64,000 nucleotides of DNA from an uncultured Prevotellaceae bacterium (GCA_946406435.1 CAMJKP010000001.1:1-64000); one strand, 5' to 3'. Positions 1 to 8,441 are shown, numbered from the stretch's first letter. Program-made: numbers and translations. Notes: generated by a model not told the origin, from the letters alone.

Positions 1-65
1 TGGGGAGTTCTCGCTTAGATAACAAAAGTGAGTGATTTCCATTTGGTCAGGGTGAATTCCGCAAC

Positions 66-1490
66 GTGTATGGTCATAATGGCAATAACGTAACCGCAGG
101 TCAGCAGGACTATGCCGAGCGTATGAATCAGATAGAGAATCAGCGTGAGGCATACTATCGAAAGGCGGGCGTGGCTCCTGGTCTTCCAACGATGAAGGGT
201 AGCTATGCCGACCCAGAGGTAACGGGCAAGGGCTATAACATACTTATCGACTCACTGGGCGACCACAGCGTGCCAGAGAACTGGGTGCAGCATCCTGTTG
301 TCAACACAGAGGAAGGCTCAAATCCTGGTGCACCACTCGCATGGGGTTCTCCTGAGAATCCAGATGATGTAGTGGCAGGCTATGGCTATGTGGCTGCAGA
401 TACGTCAGAGGTAGAAGAGACATTCTACTATCACTCAGACCACCTCGGAAGTACTGCATACATCACCGACCAGAAGGCGAATGTCACCCAGTATGATGCC
501 TATCTCCCTTATGGCGAATTGCTTGTAGATGAACACAGCTCTTCAACGGAGATGCCATACAAATTCAATGGCAAGGAACTTGACGAAGAGACTGGCTTGT
601 ATTATTATGGTGCTCGTTACATGAACCCCATCACAAGCATGTGGTATGGGGTGGATCCGTTGGCGGAATGTTACGCAAGTACTTCATCATATATATATTG
701 CCGTTCGAATCCGATTAATCTTGTAGATCCAAATGGTATGTACGATAAAAAGACTGCACAATCTGTAGCTCAGAAATATGGAGCAGAATATCATCAAGAT
801 AAAAAATCGGGATGTTGGTATGTTTCTCTAAACGAGTCTGGCACTGGAGCTTACGAAAGTGGTGGAACACTTACTCGTGACTTTGGAATGGTAGATGATT
901 TTAAAGTGAAAGGATATTCGATGAGTTCATTTATTTCTGCTGCGTCCATTCCAATAACCATTAAAGGAGATTTAACTTACTGCAAACAAAAAATGATTCC
1001 TTTTGGTAAGACAGAACTGAGATTGTGGACTAGTCCCGTAGATAATATTATTAGAACAAATATGAATGGAAGAGGACCTGTTACGGGAAAGAAATATAGG
1101 AATATGGCAGAAGCAAAGGCTAAGAATATTGGAAGACTCGGAAATGTTGTTAATACAGCGGCCATTGTTTGCAGTGAATATGAATACTATAATCAGCTAA
1201 AAGGGCCTATAGGTCCAAACGAAAGGGAATATCTAAACAGTAAAAGAAATGTCAGTCGTACTATGGGATTGCTAGGTTATTCTCCTTATCCTATTGTACA
1301 AGCATTTTCTATGGGGTATTCATTGGGAGGTTTGATAGATACTGCTATACGTATTAAAACGAATAATACAAAATGCTTTCAAATAAATCCATACAAAACA
1401 AAACTGAACTGTAATCTATTTGATGGTTTTGGATTGGATTTTACTCCAACGGAAAATTATATTAAAGAATTAGACAATAACTATAAATAA
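66..1490 (+). CDS. Displaced Rhs core fragment with C-terminal tip of unknown activity (cassette 1)
   Basis: The first about 220 residues are the RHS-repeat-associated core, with YHSDHLGS, KFNGKELDEETGLYYYGARYM and the tip boundary NPINLVDPNG. The remaining about 250 residues form a unique tip that I do not recognise; it has a GxGPVTGKKYRNMAEAKAKN segment. The frame is open back to a TGA at 33-35, but the only start before residue 20 is the GTG at 66, which aligns with an internal valine codon of the sister fragments. No ribosome-binding site is visible, so this is a 5'-truncated, probably silent copy. Homology to the fragments at 4862 and 7277 begins at about position 45. By analogy with polymorphic toxins the tip is a toxin and the next gene its immunity protein. 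Confidence 0.75.
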   Translation: MYGHNGNNVTAGQQDYAERMNQIENQREAYYRKAGVAPGLPTMKGSYADPEVTGKGYNILIDSLGDHSVPENWVQHPVVNTEEGSNPGAPLAWGSPENPDDVVAGYGYVAADTSEVEETFYYHSDHLGSTAYITDQKANVTQYDAYLPYGELLVDEHSSSTEMPYKFNGKELDEETGLYYYGARYMNPITSMWYGVDPLAECYASTSSYIYCRSNPINLVDPNGMYDKKTAQSVAQKYGAEYHQDKKSGCWYVSLNESGTGAYESGGTLTRDFGMVDDFKVKGYSMSSFISAASIPITIKGDLTYCKQKMIPFGKTELRLWTSPVDNIIRTNMNGRGPVTGKKYRNMAEAKAKNIGRLGNVVNTAAIVCSEYEYYNQLKGPIGPNEREYLNSKRNVSRTMGLLGYSPYPIVQAFSMGYSLGGLIDTAIRIKTNNTKCFQINPYKTKLNCNLFDGFGLDFTPTENYIKELDNNYK

Positions 1491-1496
1491 TTTAGA

Positions 1497-1859
1497 ATGG
1501 ATTATATATTTTATTCTTTGTATTATTTTTTCTCCGATGGTGGCAAGAAAGATTATTTTTGCAAAATGTCGCCAGAGGATAATGCTTTATTTATGATATC
1601 TTTGGATAGTGCCATTATTATTTCGTCATGCATCTATGTTCTCATAAATCGTACCGTGATGTGGTGTATAATATGGAGTATTTTAACATGGGTTATATTT
1701 CTTTTTTTAATTAAATATTATGATTGCCAAAAAGCAATAAAAAAAATGCGAAAGAAAAAGAAAATGTCAATTTGGATTGGTCATATATCTTCAATATTGT
1801 TAACTGTGTTTGCAATGTGGTTGTGGATTTTTGACGGGATAGAATACCTATGTCGATAG
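1497..1859 (+). CDS. Small membrane protein, candidate immunity protein for cassette 1
   Basis: A 120-residue protein with three hydrophobic segments (about residues 33-50, 54-72 and 94-115) and a lysine-rich stretch (KKMRKKKKM) before the last one. It starts 6 bases after the tip gene. A paralogue sits at 15307 with the same opening (MDYxFYSLYxFF) and a shared KFYDCQKAI/KYYDCQKAI motif, so this is a duplicated immunity family. A membrane immunity protein suggests that the cognate toxin acts at or across the inner membrane (inference). No characterised family is recognised. Confidence 0.65.
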   Translation: MDYIFYSLYYFFSDGGKKDYFCKMSPEDNALFMISLDSAIIISSCIYVLINRTVMWCIIWSILTWVIFLFLIKYYDCQKAIKKMRKKKKMSIWIGHISSILLTVFAMWLWIFDGIEYLCR

Positions 1860-1880
1860 GGGTTAGGAATATTTTTTTAA

Positions 1881-1936
1881 TCTCCCACACCACAACCGAT
1901 TCCTTGTGAATCCTTGGCGGTGTGGGGATTTTCTTT
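1881..1936 (+). terminator. Cassette terminator hairpin (copy 1)
   Basis: CCCACACC pairs with GGTGTGGG across a loop containing the conserved ACCGATTCCT...GAATCCTTGG. A T-rich tract (GATTTTCTTTT) follows. Similar hairpins close most cassettes in the array. Confidence 0.75.
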
Positions 1937-1939
1937 TAT

Positions 1940-1993
1940 TTGATAGAATCTCTTTCAAGCAATAAACAGGGTAGGGAGAGCGTTATCTTTTAG
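1940..1993 (+). repeat. Partial cassette junction sequence
   Basis: It shares the segment ...AAGCAATAAACAGG...AGAGCGTTAT with the full junction repeats at 2655, 4618, 7033 and 10944, but it lacks the 11-bp iteron block. It runs into a 5'-truncated RHS fragment. Confidence 0.6.
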
Positions 1994-2143
1994 TACGACA
2001 ACCTCGGCTCAACATCATACATCACCGACCAGAAGGCGAACGTGACCCAGTATGATGCCTATCTCCCTTATGGACCTAATGATTTCCACAATTCACATAA
2101 TCAGGTTAATACTTGGATAAATAAAACGAAGAAAGAAAAATGA
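1994..2143 (+). pseudogene. In-frame remnant of an Rhs-lipase tip (cassette 2)
   Basis: After a TAG at 1991 the frame reads an RHS piece (DNLGSTSYITDQKANVTQYDAYLPYG). It then passes without a frameshift into PNDFHNSHNQVNTWINKTK and stops at the TGA at 2141. That last segment resembles the C-terminal end of the alpha/beta-hydrolase tip at 9171-10307 (NYHNSHNRTDDWLYKTK). The remaining RHS core and nearly all of the tip have been deleted. The next gene overlaps the stop codon (ATGA) and is a paralogue of the immunity gene that follows the intact hydrolase, which supports this reading. Confidence 0.75.
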
Positions 2144-2544
2144 TGAAATATTTATTATATCTTATGGCGTTCTTTCTTGTGGGATGTACAGATTACGACT
2201 ACAGGATAAGTAGAATGCCTTGTAGAACTTTGTCATACAATCAATTGCCGAAAGAAGTGCAAAGAAAATTGGTTGATTTTAGTTGTCACTTAATAGAAGA
2301 AAAAAACAGAATGTTGTTGTGTGACAATAATGATAGCAATAAATATCAAACAGAAGAAATTCCTTTTATTGTCGGAATTGATTATATAAAACTTATTGAC
2401 ACATCAAATAACTTAGTTTATAGAATTGAACAAGGAACACCTCTTCCATATATTATTTATAAGGATAAATTGTATCTTGCTGATGACTATAATATATATA
2501 TGAAATATAAATCGGTTAAATATTTTGAATACGAACTTAAATAA
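2140..2544 (+). CDS. Orphan lipoprotein, candidate lipase immunity protein
   Basis: 134 residues with a lipoprotein signal peptide and lipobox FLVGC near residue 16, so probably anchored in the periplasm or outer membrane. It is clearly paralogous to the 135-residue lipoprotein at 10431: both have YDYRIS after the cysteine, YRIE...PxPYIIY in the middle and YYEYELK/KYFEYELK at the end. The cognate toxin here is only a remnant (1994-2143), so this is an orphan immunity gene. Such genes can protect against siblings that still carry the toxin (inference). ATG at 2140 or 2143 could be the start. Confidence 0.7.
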   Translation: MMKYLLYLMAFFLVGCTDYDYRISRMPCRTLSYNQLPKEVQRKLVDFSCHLIEEKNRMLLCDNNDSNKYQTEEIPFIVGIDYIKLIDTSNNLVYRIEQGTPLPYIIYKDKLYLADDYNIYMKYKSVKYFEYELK

Positions 2545-2566
2545 TATAAAGGTATAGTGTTTGAAA

Positions 2567-2630
2567 ATCTCCCCACACCACAACCGATTCCTCGTGAATC
2601 CTTGGTGGTGTGGGGATTTTTCTTTTTTCT
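2567..2630 (+). terminator. Cassette terminator hairpin (copy 2)
   Basis: A perfect 11-bp stem CCCCACACCAC / GTGGTGTGGGG (2571-2581 and 2605-2615) is followed by ATTTTTCTTTTTT. This is the best-preserved copy of the cassette-closing terminator. Confidence 0.85.
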
Positions 2631-2654
2631 CTGTCTTGATTATCCATTCCATTA

Positions 2655-2884
2655 ACATGGGCTTTCCTTGCAAGAAATTCCTATTTTCCTCAGAAGATAC
2701 TCCATCGTTACTCCATATCAACTCCATATCAAGTCCATCGTTTCGATGGAGTATCTATGGAGAATTGATGGACAAGCGATGGAGAAACCACGAAGGCAAA
2801 TGCTTGCATCAACCGTCTTTCTTCGCAGGACAAATAGAGTCGCTTTCAAGCAATAAACTGGGCAAGGAGAGCGTTATTTCATAG
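2655..2884 (+). repeat. Cassette junction repeat R1 with eight 11-bp iterons
   Basis: This about 230-bp sequence is nearly identical to 4618-4850 and 7033-7265 and is recognisable at 10944-11178. Inside it (2700-2787) are four consecutive 11-mers of the CTCCATCGTTA type, then four of the CGATGGAGTAT type in the opposite sense. It ends with AGCGTTATTTCATAG. In one frame that end reads RYFIG, continuous with RHS core coding in the copies at 4618 and 7033. Confidence 0.85.
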
Positions 2885-2895
2885 GCAATCATAGA

Positions 2896-4014
2896 GTGCC
2901 TGAGAACTGGGTGCAGCGTCCTGTCGTAAACACAGAGGCAGGTTCTAATCCTGGCGCACCACTCGCATGGGGTTCTCCTGAGAATCCAGATGATGTAGTG
3001 GCAGGCTATGGCTATGTGCCTTGCGACACGTCGGAGGTGGAAGAAACCTTCTACTATCACTCAGACCACCTCGGAAGTACTGCATACATCACCGACCAGC
3101 AAGCAAACGTAACCCAGTATGATGCCTATCTCCCTTACGGCGAATTGCTTGTAGATGAGCACTCTTCAAGTGCTGATCTGCCATATAAGTTCAACGGCAA
3201 GGAGCTTGACGAAGAGACCGGTCTGTACTACTATGGTGCTCGTTACATGAACCCAGTCACAAGCATGTGGTATGGGGTGGATCCGCTTGCGGAGAAGTAC
3301 CCAAATGTTAGTGCTTTTGTGTATTGCATGGGTAATCCTATTAAGTTGGTGGATTTGGATGGTTTATTTCCACGAAAAATTCTGAAAAAAGGTAGCAGTG
3401 ATACAGAATACAAATTAACTACAGTAGCTGTTAAACTATTATCTTTGGTGTCAGGAGTAAATGAAAACTATATTCAGAATATAACGGTTAAGGAATGGAA
3501 TCTATTGCCAGAAAATTGGTCAATGACATTGGGAAATACCCCTGATAATGTAACAATTAAATCATCTTCTAGTTATTTTACTGATGATGACAATAGTGAT
3601 AATATAAATATGATATATAATTATGCTCACGAAGTCGGACATATCAAGCAAATAGCTCGTGATGGTGATTCATATGTTTCTAATTGTACAAAGCATTATA
3701 TCCTTACAATGAGTCATGATAACTCACCTTATGAAATAGAGGCTGATATGGGTTATGCCACTTTATGTGCTTTTGCTAATTATGCAAGAAGATTCTCAAA
3801 AACAGGTAAGGATGTTATATCTGGTATTATAAATTCCAATAAATCAGATGAAATAAAATTACGATTAATAAATAAATATTGGAAATCGTATATGAAATAT
3901 TTAAAGAATCAAGATAATAATTTGGGAAAATATAGTACCAAGACCTTGCAGAATGCTACACAAAAAGCACAAGAAGAAAAGCGTGATGCTACTATGGTAG
4001 AAAAACGTAAATAA
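2896..4014 (+). CDS. Displaced Rhs core fragment with metallopeptidase tip (cassette 3)
   Basis: Residues 1 to about 155 are RHS core ending at GNPIKLVDLDG. The tip of about 215 residues carries YAHEVGHIKQI, a classic HExxH zinc-peptidase motif, and about 35 residues later SPYEIEADMGYA, where a glutamate could be the third zinc ligand (gluzincin-like). The C-terminal tail is lysine- and glutamine-rich. The start is a GTG that corresponds to an internal valine of the core, so the gene is 5'-truncated directly after junction repeat R1. The following membrane-anchored gene is the likely immunity protein, which suggests a toxin acting outside the cytoplasm. The peptidase assignment rests on the motif only; the target is unknown. 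Confidence 0.75.
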   Translation: MPENWVQRPVVNTEAGSNPGAPLAWGSPENPDDVVAGYGYVPCDTSEVEETFYYHSDHLGSTAYITDQQANVTQYDAYLPYGELLVDEHSSSADLPYKFNGKELDEETGLYYYGARYMNPVTSMWYGVDPLAEKYPNVSAFVYCMGNPIKLVDLDGLFPRKILKKGSSDTEYKLTTVAVKLLSLVSGVNENYIQNITVKEWNLLPENWSMTLGNTPDNVTIKSSSSYFTDDDNSDNINMIYNYAHEVGHIKQIARDGDSYVSNCTKHYILTMSHDNSPYEIEADMGYATLCAFANYARRFSKTGKDVISGIINSNKSDEIKLRLINKYWKSYMKYLKNQDNNLGKYSTKTLQNATQKAQEEKRDATMVEKRK

Positions 4015-4053
4015 TTAATCCTATTACATAGGTAATAGACAATATAATATGTT

Positions 4054-4464
4054 ATGAAGAAAAAAATATTAAAAATCATTTTCTATTTTATTGTAATAGA
4101 AATCTTAATATTGGTAAATGCATATATAGTGTTTTATATGTTTGCGTGTAACGTTACTGCTCCAGATAATCGTACATATTGTAATGTTGATTCATCTACT
4201 GTAAATGCTGTTGTATGCAACAATTTGTTACAAAATTGTTTGGGTGCTCGTGATGTTCGTGATTTAAGAGATATAGAGGATAGGTTTAGTAATTCCTCGT
4301 TACTTGATCTTGTGAAAAATGGAGAAATTATGGTGTTGGATTCTGGTGAAGAAGTGAATATCTTGCATGAAGATAATACTCATAATTATCTGTATATAGA
4401 AACCTTTGTTGGTGATTCACTCTGGATTAACAAAAAATATATTTCTTTCATTGGTGATAATTAA
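4054..4464 (+). CDS. Membrane-anchored immunity candidate for the metallopeptidase tip
   Basis: 136 residues: a lysine-rich start, one hydrophobic helix (about residues 8-30), then a soluble domain with two cysteine-containing segments (CNVDSSTVNAVVC, NNLLQNC). The C-terminal part (SGEEVNIL...SLWINKKYI) is beta-rich and could be an SH3-like fold (inference). The topology is consistent with a periplasm-facing inhibitor. It lies 39 bases after the tip gene. No named family is recognised. Confidence 0.6.
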   Translation: MKKKILKIIFYFIVIEILILVNAYIVFYMFACNVTAPDNRTYCNVDSSTVNAVVCNNLLQNCLGARDVRDLRDIEDRFSNSSLLDLVKNGEIMVLDSGEEVNILHEDNTHNYLYIETFVGDSLWINKKYISFIGDN

Positions 4465-4520
4465 GCGAATGAGTTGAAAAATTTGTTGAATATTCTATAT
4501 TGCGAATAAATCAAATCTTT

Positions 4521-4600
4521 GCATAAAACTGTATGATATGGTTTTATGCTAATATCCCTACATTCCAGGTGACTCCTTGGCGGTGTGGGGATTTTTGTTT
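4521..4600 (+). terminator. Degenerate cassette terminator region
   Basis: A 9-bp stem GCATAAAAC/GTTTTATGC (4521-4529 and 4541-4549) is followed by only the right half of the usual cassette hairpin (CCTTGGCGGTGTGGGGATTTTTG). The left half has been lost. Confidence 0.45.
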
Positions 4601-4617
4601 TCTCTCTTCCACCCTAT

Positions 4618-4850
4618 CAACATGGGGCTTTCCTTGCAAGAAATTCCTATTTTCCTCCGAAGATACTCCATCGTTACTCCATCGTTACTCCATATCAAGT
4701 CCATCGTTTCGATGGAGTATCTATGGAGAATTGATGGACAAGCGATGGAGAAACCACGAAGGCAAATGCTTGCATCAACCGTCTTTCTTCGCAGGACAAA
4801 TAGAGTTTCTATTAAGCAATAAACAGGACTGGAAAAACGTTATTTCATAG
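4618..4850 (+). repeat. Cassette junction repeat R2 with eight 11-bp iterons
   Basis: The iteron block is 4666-4753, with two exact tandem CTCCATCGTTA units at its start. The end, CGTTATTTCATAG, leads in frame into GDKRVASRLGLGEF of the next RHS fragment, so this junction is contiguous with genuine rhs coding sequence. Confidence 0.85.
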
Positions 4851-4861
4851 GCGACAAGCGC

Positions 4862-6304
4862 GTGGCAAGCCGTCTCGGACTTGGCGAGTTCCGCAACGTC
4901 TATGGCTCTAACGGAAGCAACGTGACGGCAGGTCAGCAGGACTATGCCGAGCGTATGAATCAGATAGAGCAAAAGCGCGAGGAGTACTATAAGCTTGCGG
5001 GCGTGGCTCCTGGTCTTCCAACGATGAAGGGAAGCTATGCCGACCCAGAGGTAACAGGTGTTGGCTATAACGTTCTTATCGACTCACTGGGCGACCACAG
5101 CGTGCCAGAGAACTGGGTGCAGCATCCTGTTGTAAATACAGAGGCAGGCTCTAATCCGGGTGCACCACTCGCATGGGGTTCTCCTGAGAATCCAGATGAT
5201 GCCGTGGCAGGCTATGGCTATGTGCCTTGCGACACGTCGGAGGTAGAAGAGACCTTCTACTATCACTCTGACCATCTTGGAAGTACTGCATACATCACCG
5301 ACCAGAAAGCGAATGTCACCCAGTATGATGCCTATCTCCCTTACGGCGAATTGCTTGTTGACGAGCATTCTTCAAGTGCAGATCTTCCATACAAGTTCAA
5401 CGGCAAGGAACTTGACGAAGAGACCGGCCTGTACTACTATGGTGCACGTTACATGAACCCACTCACAAGTATGTGGTATGGGGTGGATCCGCTGGCGGAG
5501 AAGTATGTAATGAGCGGTAGTTATGTCTATTGCTTGGGTAATCCTGTAAAGTTGGTGGATCCTGATGGAAAAGATCCTTCCACTCATACCGACGAGAAGG
5601 GCAATGTCGTTGCTGTCTATAATGATGGAGACCTTGGAGTTTATGTTCACAAAGGCAATAGAGCAAATGCGTTAAAGGAAACACAGACCAATTATTCTAA
5701 AAACAACACCAGTGCTAATGGAACAAAAGTTGGCGAAACTTGGACTCCACTTGGTTTTGCAGATTTTGGGCGATATGAAAAAAATAAAGAAATCGTACCC
5801 CAAGATGGAGCTTTTATTGACTTTAAATCAAACTGGGCAACTACAAAAGTGAATGAACTGATAAAAGAAAATCCATCAATGGTGTCATATGCTTACAACG
5901 CAAGATCAAAAAAAGAATGTAAATGGAATTTCAAAGGTAATACCCCTAATAATAATGTCAGTTATGGCTCACTGTTATATGGCAAGTATGCTTCCGCAAG
6001 AGATGTAGGTAATTTTGGAGCAGGAATTGTAAAGGCAAGAAGTTCTGCAGATCCAGATTTTATTCAATATGGATATGGAAAATATAACGAATCTGGAAAT
6101 AGTATATGGAGAACCTTTATGGGGGTTCTTCTGGATTATCATCTTTTGAGTGGACAGTCGGGGACTAATCCTGCTGAATCATATTACAACATGAAGTTTG
6201 GTCAAGAGAGGATGCAAAAAACCATAGAACATGGTGAAAATCCCCTGAGTCAAGCAGGCATAGATGCAGGCTTTAATTATTGGAAAAGCAGAAGTAAAAA
6301 ATAG
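4862..6304 (+). CDS. Displaced Rhs core fragment with toxin-44-like tip (cassette 4)
   Basis: This is the longest core fragment in the array: about 238 residues from VASRLGLGEFRN through YHSDHLGS and GLYYYGARYMNP to GNPVKLVDPDGK. The tip of about 240 residues has DVGNFGAGIVKA, IQYGYGKYN and a C-terminal PLSQAGIDAGFNYWKS. This pattern resembles bacterial toxin 44 (Ntox44, a predicted nuclease of polymorphic toxins), but only moderately. The annotated start (GTG at 4862) lies in open frame that continues upstream to a TAA inside the junction repeat, so no authentic rhs start is present. Its immunity candidate follows 7 bases downstream. Confidence 0.7.
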   Translation: MASRLGLGEFRNVYGSNGSNVTAGQQDYAERMNQIEQKREEYYKLAGVAPGLPTMKGSYADPEVTGVGYNVLIDSLGDHSVPENWVQHPVVNTEAGSNPGAPLAWGSPENPDDAVAGYGYVPCDTSEVEETFYYHSDHLGSTAYITDQKANVTQYDAYLPYGELLVDEHSSSADLPYKFNGKELDEETGLYYYGARYMNPLTSMWYGVDPLAEKYVMSGSYVYCLGNPVKLVDPDGKDPSTHTDEKGNVVAVYNDGDLGVYVHKGNRANALKETQTNYSKNNTSANGTKVGETWTPLGFADFGRYEKNKEIVPQDGAFIDFKSNWATTKVNELIKENPSMVSYAYNARSKKECKWNFKGNTPNNNVSYGSLLYGKYASARDVGNFGAGIVKARSSADPDFIQYGYGKYNESGNSIWRTFMGVLLDYHLLSGQSGTNPAESYYNMKFGQERMQKTIEHGENPLSQAGIDAGFNYWKSRSKK

Positions 6305-6311
6305 GGATACA

Positions 6312-6845
6312 ATGAAAAATAGAATAAAGAATTTGGGACCAATAATAAAGATTTCGTCTATTGTTGTCGTTTTAGTCTCGTTTGTATGGCTAATATGGCC
6401 CGATATTACAATATGCCATATCAAAAAGGACAAGACTGAAGTGTCTTCAGTAAGCATTTCATTCATGTTCGAGAATTGGGTTGAATTTTACGATTCAAAC
6501 GTTAGCAAGTTTGAAGTCCTGTTTAAGAAACCCAATGTAAAGGGGGATTTGTATGGTGGATTTGGAACTTTGTGTATAGATCATGTATGGGATTTTAATG
6601 GTGATACTGTTATACTATATGGTCTGGAAGGCAAATTTAAGCAAGTAAAGAAATCTAACTTGATGAAATTTAAAGAAAAAAATGGAAAGAAAATTCAAGT
6701 TGTAGATGACATTTATAGCGTTGTTCAAGATGATAGTTGTGACTGTCCTAATGTCCGAAATGCAATCTTGTTAGATTGCAATCTTGATCGTGGGGCTTGC
6801 GATAAATATCCAATAGGTGCGGACTTGACTATTACTTATGAATAG
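6312..6845 (+). CDS. Membrane-anchored immunity candidate for cassette 4
   Basis: 177 residues from the ATG at 6312, chosen over the longer ORF because it begins MKNRIKN just before a single hydrophobic helix (about residues 10-30). The remainder is a soluble domain with CHIKKDK, a CDC motif and LDCNLDRGACDKYP. The N-terminal anchor points to the periplasmic face. No family is recognised. Its role as an immunity protein is inferred from position. Confidence 0.6.
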   Translation: MKNRIKNLGPIIKISSIVVVLVSFVWLIWPDITICHIKKDKTEVSSVSISFMFENWVEFYDSNVSKFEVLFKKPNVKGDLYGGFGTLCIDHVWDFNGDTVILYGLEGKFKQVKKSNLMKFKEKNGKKIQVVDDIYSVVQDDSCDCPNVRNAILLDCNLDRGACDKYPIGADLTITYE

Positions 6846-7032
6846 CCCTCACCCATTGTATGATATATTTGTGGAGATTTACACTCTCTACACATTCATG
6901 CAATTAAAATAGAATTGAGGCTTACCCCCCCAGTTCTTTAAATACAACAATCCTCATGCCGCTGTCACTTCATGTGAATCCTTGGCGGTGTGGGGATTTT
7001 TGTTTTCTCTCTTCCTTGATTCTACACCCTAT

Positions 7033-7265
7033 CAACATTGGGCTTTCCTTGCAAGAAATTCCTATTTTCCTCCGAAGATACTCCATCGTTACTCCATCGT
7101 TACTCCATATCAAGTCCATCGTTTCGATGGAGTATCTATGGAGAATTGATGGACAAGCGATGGAGAAACCACGAAGGCAAATGCTTGCATCAACCGTCTT
7201 TCTTCGCAGGACAAATAGAGTTTCTATTAAGCAATAAACAGGACTGGAAAAACGTTATTTCATAG
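7033..7265 (+). repeat. Cassette junction repeat R3 with eight 11-bp iterons
   Basis: Nearly identical to R2. The iteron block is 7081-7168. It is preceded (6971-7005) by the right half of a cassette terminator (CCTTGGCGGTGTGGGGATTTTTG) and followed directly by GDKRVASRIGQGEF-type rhs coding (here ADKRVASRIGQGEF). Confidence 0.85.
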
Positions 7266-7276
7266 CTGACAAGCGT

Positions 7277-7681
7277 GTGGCAAGCCGTATTGGTCAGGGT
7301 GAGTTCCGCAATGTGTATGGTCACAATGGCAATAACATAACGGCAGGTCAGCAGGACTATGCCGAGCGTATGAATGCCATTGAGAATCTGCGTGAGAACT
7401 ATTACAGGGCAGCAGGCGTGGCTCCTGGCATTCCAACGATGAAGGGAAGCTATGCCGATCCAGAGGTAACGAAGGTTGGCTATAATGTTACTATGCCATC
7501 TGTTAAAGTTCCGGAACAAAAACCAGAACCAATTAATCCTGTAGTAGGAGGTGTTGTGTTAGGAACGTTAGGGAAAAAAATTATAGAAAAATCGCCCGTT
7601 GTGACTTTCTTTGATATGTTATGTGCACCTTTAAAGTTTGAAAACATGTTTAATGAACAAATGGATGATAATGTAAGATAA
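7277..7681 (+). CDS. Short Rhs-derived fragment lacking the YHSDHLGS core (cassette 5)
   Basis: 134 residues. The first about 75 match the leftmost part of the core in cassettes 1 and 4 (ASRIGQGEFRNVYGHNG ... SYADPEVTKVGYN). The sequence then departs into PSVKVPEQKPEPINPVVGGVVLGTLGKK and a hydrophobic tail of about 40 residues. The conserved YHSDHLGS and GARYMNP segments are missing, so this is either a deletion product or a tip captured at a different boundary. It sits 3 bases before a SUKH-like immunity gene. The start is an in-frame GTG within continuous rhs-like sequence, so the piece is not a complete gene. Confidence 0.55.
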   Translation: MASRIGQGEFRNVYGHNGNNITAGQQDYAERMNAIENLRENYYRAAGVAPGIPTMKGSYADPEVTKVGYNVTMPSVKVPEQKPEPINPVVGGVVLGTLGKKIIEKSPVVTFFDMLCAPLKFENMFNEQMDDNVR

Positions 7682-7684
7682 ATT

Positions 7685-8308
7685 ATGAGAGAACTTATAA
7701 AAGAACTGGAGTCTGTTCTTGTGGAAAGTAGAAATCCTATATTAAAATATATGGATAATGACAAAATATACAAAACAAAAGAACAGATTATCGAGAGATT
7801 CCAAAATAATAAATTGGAGTGCTATCCTGAATTGATGGAGCTATATTTGTGGAATACAGGATGTGGACCAGAATACATCTTTGATTATAGTGAAATTACA
7901 GGAGAAGATTTTTTTATGAGACTATCAACATTTGGGAATTATATTTCATACACTCAGTCTGCAGATATGTTCTGTCAGAATAAGGTAACAAATGATTTGT
8001 TTTCCAATGTCGGTATGGTTCCATTTATTCTTAATGGTTATTATGATTATCCAATACTTCTGAATATGAATAAACAAAGCGACACATATAAGTCTCTGTT
8101 TTTGTTGTGCCCTGAAGCCACCAAGTCAGAGGAACCTGTTATGATGTATGATTCTTTGGAAAGTTGGATGAAAACCCTCATTCAATGTTACAAGCAAAAG
8201 ATTTATCACATTGATGAAAAGGGTGCTCTGATTACTGATGTAGATGCGGAATATTTGTTGTCAAAGAATCAGAATCCAAGATCTGCATATTGGAAGTTGT
8301 ATGTGTAA
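7685..8308 (+). CDS. SUKH (SMI1/KNR4-like) immunity candidate, copy A
   Basis: 207 residues, acidic and soluble, opening MRELIKELESVL. It contains LECYPELMELYLWNTG near residue 50, like the SUKH pattern of a helical N-terminus followed by a 'P-x-x-x-x-L...NG' segment. SUKH proteins are a superfamily of immunity proteins for polymorphic toxins. A paralogue follows at 8442 (MKELIKELETVL...LECCPELLELYKWKSG), so the pair is a tandem duplication. The matching toxin here is the truncated fragment at 7277 or has been lost. The SUKH call is based on the motif and the context. Confidence 0.55.
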   Translation: MRELIKELESVLVESRNPILKYMDNDKIYKTKEQIIERFQNNKLECYPELMELYLWNTGCGPEYIFDYSEITGEDFFMRLSTFGNYISYTQSADMFCQNKVTNDLFSNVGMVPFILNGYYDYPILLNMNKQSDTYKSLFLLCPEATKSEEPVMMYDSLESWMKTLIQCYKQKIYHIDEKGALITDVDAEYLLSKNQNPRSAYWKLYV

Positions 8309-8441
8309 CAATATAGACATATAGTAGTTATTGTAAGTGTCTTGGTTGATACCTTAATTGTGCCGTGTTCTAAGGCTGTTTGGGGGAATCAGTCAAGACA
8401 TTTGCAATTTCGTTTTTAAAGCTATTATAAGGAAACAAGCT

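Noticed and set aside
2666-2790. Possible CRISPR array in the CCATCG repeats
   Set aside because: Units are 11 bp, contiguous, without spacers, and inverted half-way; this is not CRISPR.
2561-2884. Small proteins such as MKISPHHNRFLVNP and similar ORFs at 4533, 4577, 6956 and 7038
   Set aside because: They are translations of the terminator and junction repeats, duplicated with them, and carry no start signals.
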